Assembly (NCBI GenBank): GCA_019912845.1
Contig: JAIOHU010000259.1
Span: 1 to 33,820 of the forward strand
Direction: 5' to 3'
Length of the DNA: 33,820 nt
DNA from: a bacterium
GTDB lineage: Bacteria > Electryoneota > Electryoneia > Electryoneales > Electryoneaceae
Position numbers and translations under genes: made by a program. The notes under the pieces were generated by a model. The model was not told the DNA's origin. It made no database searches and saw nothing but the letters and a program-made list of their open reading frames with translations. Positions 21,774 to 30,212 of this stretch are shown here, in pieces. Each line of letters starts with the position of its first letter. Position 1 is the stretch's first letter.

Positions 21774-24767
21774 TTAAGTTGATCCACCATTATCAGCTTC
21801 CCCCTTTACTTCTGAATCTTCTGGGAGTTCCTTATCGACTGAAGAGGATGCGTGAATATCAATAAATTTCACCCCGGCAGCATAGTCTGCCTCCTCGACC
21901 TTGGTAATTTTTAACAATTGCGCAACAAGAGCATTCATACGTTCAACCGCTCGCGGCAACTTCTCAATCTGACGCTTCAGATCGGGATCAATGTTATTTC
22001 CCAATGACTCACGCACCAGATGAACTACACCCACCATGATTGTGAGAGGATTGTTGAATTCGTGCGCAATAGTGGCGGATAACTTTCGCACCGTTCGCAA
22101 ACGATCGGCTTCAATCTCAGCCTTACGCGATTCCTCAAGTTTAACCAGGGCTTCCTTCAACTCACGAGTGCGTTCCTCAACCTTTGATTCCAGTTTAAGA
22201 CGAGATTGCGTGATACGTCTTGCATGGTAACGAATCCGTGAAACAACATACGCAAGTACCGTAAGCAGTACAGCAATTCGGAACCACCAGGTCGCCCAAA
22301 TTGGAGGAGGAATGTTGATTTTTAAAGAAACTCCTGCCTCGTTCCAGATGTTATCATTGTTAGAGCCTTGAACATGAAAAGTATACTTGCCGGGGTCAAG
22401 GTTAGTGTAACTCACAAATCGCCTGGTGCCAGCAGAAATCCAACTATTATCCAATCCTTCCAGATAGTATTTATACCAATTTTTCTCAGGATGAAGATAA
22501 TTAAGTGCTGCGAATTCCAAAGAGAAGAAGTTACGGCTATGATCCAGCTCAATTTCTCTGGTAAAAGAGATATCTCTTCCATTAACTAACTCTTCATCAA
22601 AAACTTTGAAGGAAGTTATCACGACTGGCGGGACATACTGGTTGATATCTATACTATCAGAAAAGAAGCTGTTTACTCCATTGATACCACCAAAATATAT
22701 CTCACCTGAAGGGCTCTTGTAGTAGGCACCTTGTGTGAATTCATTGCTCTGTAAACCATCTTCCACGCTGAAGTTGCGGAAAAAGGATTGTGAATAATCA
22801 AAGCGACTCAAACCTTCATTCGTACTCAACCAGATATAGCCATTATCGTCTTCAAGAATTCCATAGATAACACTGTTTGGAAGACCATCTTGAGTGGCAA
22901 AATAATGACTGAATTTCTCGGTCTTACGGTCAAATTTATTTAATCCCTGTGCAGTGCCAATCCAGAAATTACCCTCACTATCTTCAAGAAAGGAGAGAAC
23001 AGTATTGTGACTTAGCGTATTTTCATGGTCTAAATTCTGGCAGTACTGTGTGAATGTTTCTGATTCTGGGTTGTATTTATTAAACCCCTGACCACGTGTG
23101 GCAATCCAGATTGTCCCTTCACGATCCTGATACAATGCAGTCACATTGTCGTGGCTTAAACTGGTCGGATTCTCGGTATCGTTTTGAAAGTGTCGAAATT
23201 CATTCTTTCGAGGATCGAACACATCCACCCCACTCCCGCCAGTCCCGATCCAGATATTCCCCTGATCATCCTCCATCAAAGCCCTCACCCAGTTGTTGCT
23301 GAGTGAATTTGCATCATCCGGGATGTTCTTGAAATTTAAAAACTGATCATGGTCTGGGTCATATAGATGTAATCCTCCACCCCGAGTACCTACCCACAGC
23401 CTACCCCTACTATCGGAGAGAATACAGCGTATCCGGTTACTGCCTATCGACTTTGGATCATCGGGTTCGTGAGTGTGAAAGTGATAAGAACTCCTCGTTT
23501 TGTTGAAATGAACCAGCCCCAGGAGGTTTGTACCTATCCATAGCTCACCATTACGATCCTCTGATATCGCCCAGATATCACTGAATGATTCACTGCCACG
23601 AGTGTGAATGTTCGTGAGATAGGATTTGAACAAACTACGTTTCTCATCAACCAGACAAACACCACCCCCATCAGTTCCGATCCAGATATTTCCCGCTCTA
23701 TCTTCAAAAAACGTATTGATTACATCATGAGATAGACTATTCGCATCATCAGGGTTTGAGGTGAGGTGATACAAAGAATCATCCGCAGTCGCCATAAAGG
23801 CACCGTTTAATGCAGTGCCAATCCAGATACGGTGCTTATTGTCCCGAAAAAGTGTACGTACGACAAGCGAATTTGCATGCAGTCCGAAAGTTTTCTCTAT
23901 CGGATAGGCTGTATACTTCTTTGATGATCTTTCTAAATGATAAAGCCCATGACGTTCTGTTCCCAACAGATAGAGATCATCGGATAATGGTATTATTGCT
24001 GTCACAGTAGCATCATCGGGATGGGGAAAATGAAGTACTTCTTCAGTTTCAGTATCAAATTGCAGAAGACCGTAATTTTGAATACCGAGCAGGAGTTTGC
24101 TTTCATTCGGATGAAACATGGACTGGATGTTCAGTTTCCGGTTTTCATTATCTTCGTCTTCAAAATGGTATGAGATGAAATAAACAGAATCTCCATCAAC
24201 TGTTCGCTTAAGCAATTCACCACCCCAACTTACAACCCAGACGACTCCCTGGTCATCGAGATGGAGAGTTCGGATCTGATCCATTGGAATAATTTTGTTG
24301 TCAGAAAAGACATTTCGATATGCAGAAAATCGCTTAGTATGCCTGTCAAAACGATTCACTCCACCTTCATAAGTTCCAAGCCAAAGTATTCCCTCTTCAT
24401 CCTCTTCAATGCTGTTTATCCAATTGTCGGTCAGCGAATATGGATTACCAACCTCGGGGCGATAGACAGCAAACTCATAGCCGTCATAGCGGGTCAGACC
24501 ATCTTGTGTACCAAACCACATGAATCCTGCAGAATCCTGATGAATACAGGTCACCGAATTTTGCGAAAGACCGTCACGAATTGTGAGACTTTGAAAGGAG
24601 AGCTCCACTGCAGAGAGTGTGACTGGAAGCGTGATTGCCAGAATTGCACTTATCCGGGTTACAAGGGAAAGTAGAATTACCTGAAGAGTTAGACTATTCA
24701 GCGATAACTGAAAGTTCACCTTCTGCGGAGAGGAATTATTTGTTCTTGCAGACAGCAAAGATACCAA
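21774..24767 (-). CDS. Two-component-regulator propeller sensor with HisKA domain but no ATPase domain
   Basis: A 997-residue membrane sensor. After a hydrophobic N-terminal signal (about 27-53) come about fourteen propeller repeats (to about residue 690; words such as GNIWIGTGGSGVDVF and GLSQNSV), a Y_Y_Y domain (about 750-818), one transmembrane helix (about 827-844), and a coiled coil (848-890). A HisKA phospho-acceptor domain with His902 in TIAHEFNNPL follows. The protein ends about 95 residues after that His, closing with YAAGVKFIDI and a polar tail. The HATPase domain that normally follows is absent, and only about 145 bases separate the stop from the next gene. It may accept phosphate from another kinase or be a truncated gene. 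The start is TTG at 24767 or, with better spacing from AAGGGG, TTG at 24758. Confidence 0.88.
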   Translation of the reverse strand: MVSLLSARTNNSSPQKVNFQLSLNSLTLQVILLSLVTRISAILAITLPVTLSAVELSFQSLTIRDGLSQNSVTCIHQDSAGFMWFGTQDGLTRYDGYEFAVYRPEVGNPYSLTDNWINSIEEDEEGILWLGTYEGGVNRFDRHTKRFSAYRNVFSDNKIIPMDQIRTLHLDDQGVVWVVSWGGELLKRTVDGDSVYFISYHFEDEDNENRKLNIQSMFHPNESKLLLGIQNYGLLQFDTETEEVLHFPHPDDATVTAIIPLSDDLYLLGTERHGLYHLERSSKKYTAYPIEKTFGLHANSLVVRTLFRDNKHRIWIGTALNGAFMATADDSLYHLTSNPDDANSLSHDVINTFFEDRAGNIWIGTDGGGVCLVDEKRSLFKSYLTNIHTRGSESFSDIWAISEDRNGELWIGTNLLGLVHFNKTRSSYHFHTHEPDDPKSIGSNRIRCILSDSRGRLWVGTRGGGLHLYDPDHDQFLNFKNIPDDANSLSNNWVRALMEDDQGNIWIGTGGSGVDVFDPRKNEFRHFQNDTENPTSLSHDNVTALYQDREGTIWIATRGQGFNKYNPESETFTQYCQNLDHENTLSHNTVLSFLEDSEGNFWIGTAQGLNKFDRKTEKFSHYFATQDGLPNSVIYGILEDDNGYIWLSTNEGLSRFDYSQSFFRNFSVEDGLQSNEFTQGAYYKSPSGEIYFGGINGVNSFFSDSIDINQYVPPVVITSFKVFDEELVNGRDISFTREIELDHSRNFFSLEFAALNYLHPEKNWYKYYLEGLDNSWISAGTRRFVSYTNLDPGKYTFHVQGSNNDNIWNEAGVSLKINIPPPIWATWWFRIAVLLTVLAYVVSRIRYHARRITQSRLKLESKVEERTRELKEALVKLEESRKAEIEADRLRTVRKLSATIAHEFNNPLTIMVGVVHLVRESLGNNIDPDLKRQIEKLPRAVERMNALVAQLLKITKVEEADYAAGVKFIDIHASSSVDKELPEDSEVKGEADNGGST

Positions 24768-25105
24768 CCCCTTAAAAAATAATGGTATTATACTCTTGCG
24801 TCTTCAGGAGAGAGTTGTTCCAGGGCATTTCTTGAAACACAAGAGTGCTCAGCATCAGAGATAACGCTTTTTTTTCACAAAGTGCAGCGAAAGCCAATAT
24901 TCGATTCAGAAATATTAATTTTTGCTGATTAATGTAATGCCATTATTCGTAATAGGATCAATCGTTGATTGTGGATAAAGATAGTGAGAAATTTCTCAAA
25001 TGGCTAGTGATTTACAAAATTTTTTTTCCAGCATTACTGTACAACGAACAAGGTCAGGGATTAAGATTGGATTAAATAGCGTTTCTCGAAAGTTTTGTCC
25101 GCCCG

Positions 25106-25139
25106 CGTCATGCCTGCGTGGGGTTAGCTGGCATCCAGG
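25106..25139 (+). repeat. GTCAT..CCAGG dispersed repeat with tail module
   Basis: CGTCATGCCTGCGTGG then GGTTAGCTGGCATCCAGG. It is followed by AAGGTATTAATACTATTG and then, 36 bases on, by the tail module, showing core and tail as one unit of about 135 bp. Confidence 0.8.
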
Positions 25140-25175
25140 AAGGTATTAATACTATTGAATTGAAGACAAATTGGA

Positions 25176-25240
25176 AGACGGCAATCTGAACAACACAAAC
25201 ATATATCAGTTTAGCATGAGACAATAATTCCAAGAATCAG
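25176..25240 (+). repeat. 65-bp repeat module, copy 3
   Basis: Blocks GACGGCAATCTGAACA, ACACAAACATATA, AGCATGAGACA and AAGAATCAG match 18-84 in order and spacing. Confidence 0.65.
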
Positions 25241-25295
25241 TAAAAATGAGGTCAGTGGGACTGGAAGGTTTACAATTCAAATCAACCTGCAGTTC

Positions 25296-28200
25296 TTAGC
25301 GAGCAAGGATGACCTTATTGATCAAACGCTCTTCTCCGCTTTGAAGCATAAAGTAATATACCCCGGATGCAACACTAAAACCCTCTTGATTTATCCCCTG
25401 CCAAACGGCGTGATGTTTACCCGCAGTCATCTTCCCGTTATGCAATACCTGAACCTGCCGTCCCAGTAAATCAAAAACCGCAATGCTTATCTCACTGGGT
25501 TGTCCAAGTTGGAAGGTGAGACGAGTCGAGGCATTGAATGGATTCGGGTACACTCCCTCAATTGTCCAATCGAGTGGAGCTGGTGTTACTCTATCCGAAA
25601 CATCCAAAATCCCATCATTCACAAACTGACCATAGACTTCCAGCATTTCATCATCATGACCGCTACGGTTCTCCTTCCACGCTGCAGCAAATCCGCCATT
25701 ATTAGTCGGAAGAACATGAATCGCAGACCGCTCGGCTATTCCATCACTGAGTAGTAACCCATCACCGGGGTAGGCTGGGAAACGGTTCGCGTTTTCATCA
25801 AAGTGCAAAAATCTTGTGGTTGGTGGATTCCCCGCCTCACTCCCATTCCAGACAAGGTAGATGCTGTTATCAGAATGCAATGCAATCTTCTGTTGCAGGG
25901 TACGTCCCGGGAGAACCTCTCGTCCTCCAGGAGGGAAGAGCAGGAAATTGGTTTCTCTGTCAAACCGTTGCAAACGTTGCCGACGGTCATTGGTATTCAG
26001 GTCATCAACCCAGGATAACCAGAAGCTATCATCCATTACTCCACGTGATTTCAAAACAAAATTTTCTATTCTCCCAGTAGCAGTGATATACACATGCCCA
26101 CTCTCTTCGAGGAGTACTTCACCATCTCTATTTATAATTTGACCAAGGATTCGAGAAGAGTTTTCCACATCATCCAGCCAGCACACGACATATCCAGAAT
26201 CAAGCTCAGTTGTTTCGATGGTGGGGTTGTGGGAGTCTCGCAGTATAATTTCGTCGAGGGTAAGATAATTAAAAACAACACCATCCTCGGAAAAGAGGAG
26301 TGCGTAAATGCCGTACAGGTTATTGCCAAGCTCGGAACTATAAATCACTCCCGATAATCCATTCTCCAACCTGAACACATCGTGAACACGTAAATTATAC
26401 ATCGCATCCGTAAGCACATATCCCGGCTCAACTGCAGTGCCCCACTGTCCTGATCCACTATAATCAAAATACTGCACTCCAACTGCTGAACTACCTAATT
26501 GTTCTGAATACTCATAAACGACAAGCGCATCACCTCCACCCGGCAGGAAAAGCTGTGGGTTTTTTATTTGAATGCCAAGTGTGTCACTCTCCACCACCGG
26601 AACCCCCGGAGTACTCCACTCTGATGTGATCGATTCCAAGTTCACTTTCTGCACAAATACATTTTCACCAGTCTTCCAGGTGACGAACAGATTTTCACTG
26701 CCCGCATCAGCTTGGACATCAAAGGATTGTATCTGTTCACGCTCCGATACAATAGTGCTGTCAAATGGGTGCGGAGTAATGGATATTCCGTTCACAGGCA
26801 GGTTGACCTGCCCTGAACCCTGGTGGATTTTCTGCAGGAAGAGTTCACCCTGCCACCGTCTCCGATCCGCCCAGATATAAACTGCTTCACGCGTTTCGGG
26901 GATTTCAAGTAATGCAAGTTCTCCAGCGCTGCCAGAAAAACCATCAACGACCATTTCGCCTCTATCACTAAGCAGTAGATCACCTTCACGACTGATTCGT
27001 TGATGATAGATATCTCCGAAACCATCCTTCCATTCAGAATAGACAAGCGTAAAACCGCCATCCACACTTACAAGAACCTTCGGCAACTGCTGAGAATGAG
27101 TACGTGCCAGACTTAACGGGATGCCATCAAATCGTTCCTCACGTTCCCAGGCTCGAGTACCATCCCGATTGACCAATTGCACGAAACTACGTCCAAATTC
27201 GCCACGATCCAGATTGACACCTGACCAGGTTGCGATTATTCCACCCTGTCCATCGTGACGGAAATCCAGGTTTCTCAAATATCCGGTTTCCTGAGAGAGG
27301 GGAATCCCACGTGTACCCTCACCCCAATGACGCACGATCCCATTGTTATTACTGATTTTCTGCATAAAGAGGTGACGGAAGACATTTTCATCCTCCCAGA
27401 CAACGAAAACTTCTCCATCAAGCCCACTGACAGCACGAGGATTTTTCTGCCAATGGGTCTCATCACAGACAACCTCACCTCCGGTCTGCCATGAGATTAA
27501 TCCGTTGGAAGCGATATGTTGAGCATATACATCGGTGAGCAGATTACGTGTATCCGCCCACACCACCATAACACCATTATTTTCCGCTCGCGCCAGAGAA
27601 ATCCATTGCCGACGGTGTGGACCATTCGCAACAATCAAACCAGCGGGGCTGCCATTTTCCCAGAGACGATTGCCATTTTGATCGAGACGTTGGACACGTA
27701 AGGAAACATTGTTGCCATCAGAGAGCACTTCCATGGCGGCGATAATTCCCCCTGACTCATCGCCCACGACATCAAAATTGTCGAATTCGAATCCGAGCCC
27801 CCAATCGCCTTCAAATACTGGAATGCCATTTACCTCCCAGATGGGATTGCCTTGTGCGCCGATTTTCTGCACAAAAATTGTGCTCGAGGGGAGCCGGTAA
27901 TCCATCCAGGCGATAATCACAGCACCATCTTCCGCAGCAGTTATTTTTGGAATACGTTGTGTTTCAAACACCGCACTGACAGCAACTCCTGTCTCAACCC
28001 AAAGCAGTTCTCCATCTTCGTTGATTCGTTGAGCGTACAGATCGGGATTCACCCGCCATTCCAGATCGTACCGATAATCTTCCCAGACGACCACCCATTC
28101 ACCATCTTCAGCACAAATAACCGCAGGATTGTCGGCTGGTCCCTGGGAAAAGGTCAATTGAACAGGTGCTACCCACTGAGCTGTGCCATCCTGTGAGTAT

Positions 28201-28445
28201 CGTTGACAATAGAGATTCTCATCACCCGTATGCGACTGCGCCCAGACAACCAGATAGTCGCCATTCGCCGGGTTTACTGCAGCACACTTGTTCCATTCGA
28301 CATGGTCTGCTTGACGCACGGCAATGCCATTTCGGGAGTCATCCCATTCATTCGTCCAACGCCTGAATTCCTGGCTGAAAGCAGTCGTGACGGAGAAAAA
28401 CAAGAGAATGTTTAAAATAGTTATATGTCGAAACTTTGAACTCAT
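25296..28445 (-). CDS. Large secreted repeat protein with type IX secretion sorting domain
   Basis: A 1049-residue secreted protein of unknown role. The N-terminus is a signal peptide (about 1-25, ILNILLFFSVTTAFSQ). The body is a long series of about 50-60-residue repeats of the pattern VVWxDxR...D(I/L)YxQ(R/K)I...G...W (for example WVVVWEDYRYDLEW, QRINEDGELLW, VWADTRNLLTDVYAQ), probably a beta-propeller or a string of blades. The last 85 residues are a C-terminal sorting module: YPNPFNASTRLTFQL, SIAVFDLLGRQV, LHNGKMTAGKHHAVW, SGVYYFML and a basic end. In FCB bacteria such modules direct transfer across the outer membrane by type IX secretion. No ribosome site is evident. It shares the module with the gene at 33040. 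Confidence 0.85.
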   Translation of the reverse strand: MSSKFRHITILNILLFFSVTTAFSQEFRRWTNEWDDSRNGIAVRQADHVEWNKCAAVNPANGDYLVVWAQSHTGDENLYCQRYSQDGTAQWVAPVQLTFSQGPADNPAVICAEDGEWVVVWEDYRYDLEWRVNPDLYAQRINEDGELLWVETGVAVSAVFETQRIPKITAAEDGAVIIAWMDYRLPSSTIFVQKIGAQGNPIWEVNGIPVFEGDWGLGFEFDNFDVVGDESGGIIAAMEVLSDGNNVSLRVQRLDQNGNRLWENGSPAGLIVANGPHRRQWISLARAENNGVMVVWADTRNLLTDVYAQHIASNGLISWQTGGEVVCDETHWQKNPRAVSGLDGEVFVVWEDENVFRHLFMQKISNNNGIVRHWGEGTRGIPLSQETGYLRNLDFRHDGQGGIIATWSGVNLDRGEFGRSFVQLVNRDGTRAWEREERFDGIPLSLARTHSQQLPKVLVSVDGGFTLVYSEWKDGFGDIYHQRISREGDLLLSDRGEMVVDGFSGSAGELALLEIPETREAVYIWADRRRWQGELFLQKIHQGSGQVNLPVNGISITPHPFDSTIVSEREQIQSFDVQADAGSENLFVTWKTGENVFVQKVNLESITSEWSTPGVPVVESDTLGIQIKNPQLFLPGGGDALVVYEYSEQLGSSAVGVQYFDYSGSGQWGTAVEPGYVLTDAMYNLRVHDVFRLENGLSGVIYSSELGNNLYGIYALLFSEDGVVFNYLTLDEIILRDSHNPTIETTELDSGYVVCWLDDVENSSRILGQIINRDGEVLLEESGHVYITATGRIENFVLKSRGVMDDSFWLSWVDDLNTNDRRQRLQRFDRETNFLLFPPGGREVLPGRTLQQKIALHSDNSIYLVWNGSEAGNPPTTRFLHFDENANRFPAYPGDGLLLSDGIAERSAIHVLPTNNGGFAAAWKENRSGHDDEMLEVYGQFVNDGILDVSDRVTPAPLDWTIEGVYPNPFNASTRLTFQLGQPSEISIAVFDLLGRQVQVLHNGKMTAGKHHAVWQGINQEGFSVASGVYYFMLQSGEERLINKVILAR

Positions 28446-28760
28446 AGTGTAATTAAGACGTTCTTCACCTTTGATTTAGCTCAATCAATCTACTAGCAAA
28501 TGTAAGTCGTTTCTCAGGTCATAGTCCACAAAATGACTGAAAAACATTAAAATAGTTTGTTCCTCACCGGTCCAGTAGAAAAACTGGCAGCTCTGAATTC
28601 ATGTCAATGCGAACATCGTGAAACAATCTTAATTGATAGACACTTCATGGACTTCTGAAGGAACTTTTAGCCCTTACCTTGAACTTGCACGATAAGAGAA
28701 TTTCCATGTTGAACCTATGAGCCCAGTCACATTAGGAACTCTCCACCCTGATCATTGGTA
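28446..28760. other. Divergent gap between sorting-domain protein and XRE regulator
   Basis: No gene is seen. A GTCATTGCGA-type repeat lies at 28603-28630. Promoters for both divergent genes are expected here; only that of the regulator (28761-28796) is suggested by sequence. Confidence 0.45.
28603..28630 (+). repeat. GTCATTGCGA-type dispersed repeat
   Basis: GTCAATGCGAACATCGTG then AAACAATCTT. It differs from the reverse complement of 2214-2241 at only a few bases. Confidence 0.7.
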
Positions 28761-28796
28761 TTGATAATAGAATATAATATTGTATATTTACAATAT
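28761..28796 (+). promoter_or_regulatory. Promoter and palindromic operator of the XRE regulator
   Basis: A perfect 8-bp dyad, ATATTGTA (28777-28784) and TACAATAT (28789-28796) around TATT, lies 17 bases before the regulator ATG. It covers a plausible -10 (TATATT, 28783-28788) that is 16 bases from a -35-like TTGATA (28761-28766). This layout suggests the regulator represses its own operon. ATATTGTA-type dyads are familiar operators of small XRE regulators; binding here is inferred. Confidence 0.65.
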
Positions 28797-28812
28797 ATAT
28801 GAGGGTTTTTAC

Positions 28813-29091
28813 ATGAATAAACGGCAATTATATAATCGCATTAAATTGCTTCGACAGGAACGTGGGATGAGTCGGCAGGAGCTCGCCGACTTGATCGAAG
28901 TGAATGTGCAGACAGTTGGCTACCTGGAGAGATTTGAATATTCACCAAGTCTTGATCTCGCTTTCAGGATTTGTGATGTCTTTGATCTGCCAGTAGAAAT
29001 GGTCTTTGCAAAATATCCAATGCAGCCAATGAGTGTTGAATTATTGAAACACCTTAATGAAAGAGGGGGATATCATGGTAAAAGCGAATGA
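28813..29091 (+). CDS. XRE-family helix-turn-helix transcriptional regulator
   Basis: A 92-residue DNA-binding protein whose first 65 residues are an HTH_3 domain: IKLLRQERGMSRQELADLIEVNVQTVGYLERFEYSPSLDLAFRICDVF is split across the five helices, with the recognition helix in VNVQTVGYLER. The C-terminal 30 residues are short and uncharacterised. ATG at 28813 was chosen because GAGGG lies 7 bases upstream; an upstream ATG at 28780 falls within the operator. It overlaps the next gene by 17 bases. In such pairs the regulator commonly controls the membrane-protein gene next to it. Confidence 0.9.
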   Translation: MNKRQLYNRIKLLRQERGMSRQELADLIEVNVQTVGYLERFEYSPSLDLAFRICDVFDLPVEMVFAKYPMQPMSVELLKHLNERGGYHGKSE

Positions 29092-29521
29092 TAAATCTTT
29101 GAGAAGATTGGGAGTAGCTTTCAATCTTTCCAGCTTGATTGGTGCAACTACAATAGCGAGCATTGGTGAAGGATACTCCTGGAACTGGACACTGGGCGGT
29201 CTTCTGATTTTCTTTCTGAGTGTATATGCTCTGAGTTTTTATTTCACTCAAATTCGTACTGGATTGTGGAGTTTCGTACATCGAAAAGTTGAACAACTGG
29301 ATGAACGAGAACATCAACTTTCCTATGAAGCACTACGTTTCTCCTACGCTACTTTCAGCATTGTAGCGTTGATTCTACTCATGCTGGTGACGCTTTCCGA
29401 TGATTCTTCTGTAGCTCTCTGGTTTGAATGGGTTAATGGCAGACCGCTCTTCCTGGCGATGATGCTCTTTGCTCATTCACTACCTGCTGCGCTTTTAGCA
29501 TGGAGAGCTGAGGTGGTTTAA
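29075..29521 (+). CDS. Four-helix membrane protein paired with XRE regulator
   Basis: A 148-residue protein with four hydrophobic segments: LGVAFNLSSLIGATTIASIG (about 12-31), LGGLLIFFLSVYALSFYF (40-57), FSYATFSIVALILLMLVTL (88-106) and LFLAMMLFAHSLPAALLAW (125-143). A charged loop, VHRKVEQLDEREHQLSYEALR, lies between the second and third. The DEREHQLSYEALR loop resembles that in small membrane proteins found beside XRE regulators (DUF2178-like), but the family is not certain. The start ATG at 29075 has a strong GAGGGGG site. The function is unknown. Confidence 0.75.
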   Translation: MVKANDKSLRRLGVAFNLSSLIGATTIASIGEGYSWNWTLGGLLIFFLSVYALSFYFTQIRTGLWSFVHRKVEQLDEREHQLSYEALRFSYATFSIVALILLMLVTLSDDSSVALWFEWVNGRPLFLAMMLFAHSLPAALLAWRAEVV

Positions 29522-29671
29522 TGATTGATGAACTTACAATTGCTGTCGGATGATATTGCTGGTAGGTGAACCAGGGGATTGAAAAAGATTGCAGATTGAT
29601 ATGATCTTCTACGTAATTCTATTCTCTCTCAATCCCCATACCACGAAAACGGTTGCTGCAAGTATACAAGA

Positions 29672-30139
29672 CTATCCCTTCAATTCCTCTAGTTTCATAC
29701 GTACGGCATCCACATGCCCTTTTACACGCACATTTTGCCATGCCGCTGCAATCTCACCATCAGGGTTAATCAGGTAGGTGGATCGTTGGACACCCATGTA
29801 CTCCCGTCCATAATTCTTCTTTAATTTCCAGGCACCAAATTTTTCCAAAGCATCATGCTCAGGATCGCTTAGGAGAGTAATTTTGAGGTCATATTTTTCA
29901 ATAAAATTACGGTGTGATTTGGGTGAATCAGGGCTGATCCCGATTATCTGAGCGTTTAATCCCTTGAAGTCATTCAGATTCGTAGTGAATTCCTGGGCTT
30001 CAAGTGTGCAACCGGATGTGTTGTCTTTCGGGTAAAAATAGAGAACCAGCCAGGAACCCTTGTACTCTTTCATGCAAACTTCTTTATCATCTTGATTCGG
30101 TAGACAGAAATCTGGGGCTTTTTCTCCAACATTCGGCAT
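29672..30139 (-). CDS. bcp: Thioredoxin-dependent peroxiredoxin, Bcp/PrxQ type
   Basis: A 155-residue cytoplasmic peroxidase that reduces hydrogen and organic peroxides. The active-site motif is FYPKDNTSGC with peroxidatic Cys44, and the supporting Arg is in GVQRSTYLI. The resolving Cys that usually sits five residues later (CTxEAC) is absent: the sequence is CTLEAQ. Two other cysteines (12 and 22) exist, so it may act as a 1-Cys enzyme or use a different resolving Cys. GAGG 8 bases before the ATG supports the start. Confidence 0.94.
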   Translation of the reverse strand: MPNVGEKAPDFCLPNQDDKEVCMKEYKGSWLVLYFYPKDNTSGCTLEAQEFTTNLNDFKGLNAQIIGISPDSPKSHRNFIEKYDLKITLLSDPEHDALEKFGAWKLKKNYGREYMGVQRSTYLINPDGEIAAAWQNVRVKGHVDAVRMKLEELKG

Positions 30140-30212
30140 ATCAGTTTCCTCTTTTTTGAAATTTTAAACTCAACTGGATAAACATCACAAATGTAATTGA
30201 ATGATGTTCCAA

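Larger units (their letters stand above)
24768..25295. other. AT-rich gap upstream of the propeller sensor gene
   Basis: These 528 bases have no gene. The part next to the sensor gene (24768-25080) is AT-rich with homopolymer runs (eight T at 24870, nine at 25020) and should hold the sensor promoter, which I could not fix. A GTCAT..CCAGG repeat (25106-25139) and the 65-bp tail module (25176-25240) fill most of the rest. Confidence 0.5.

Noticed and set aside
24768..25080. Possible origin-like AT-rich region
   Set aside because: There is no cluster of DnaA boxes and no dnaA, dnaN or parAB gene nearby; it is more likely the sensor promoter region.
29574..29637. GGGGATTGA / TCAATCCCC inverted repeat between the membrane protein and bcp genes
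   Set aside because: The arms are 46 bases apart with no T-tract on either side, so a bidirectional terminator is not supported; it may be chance.
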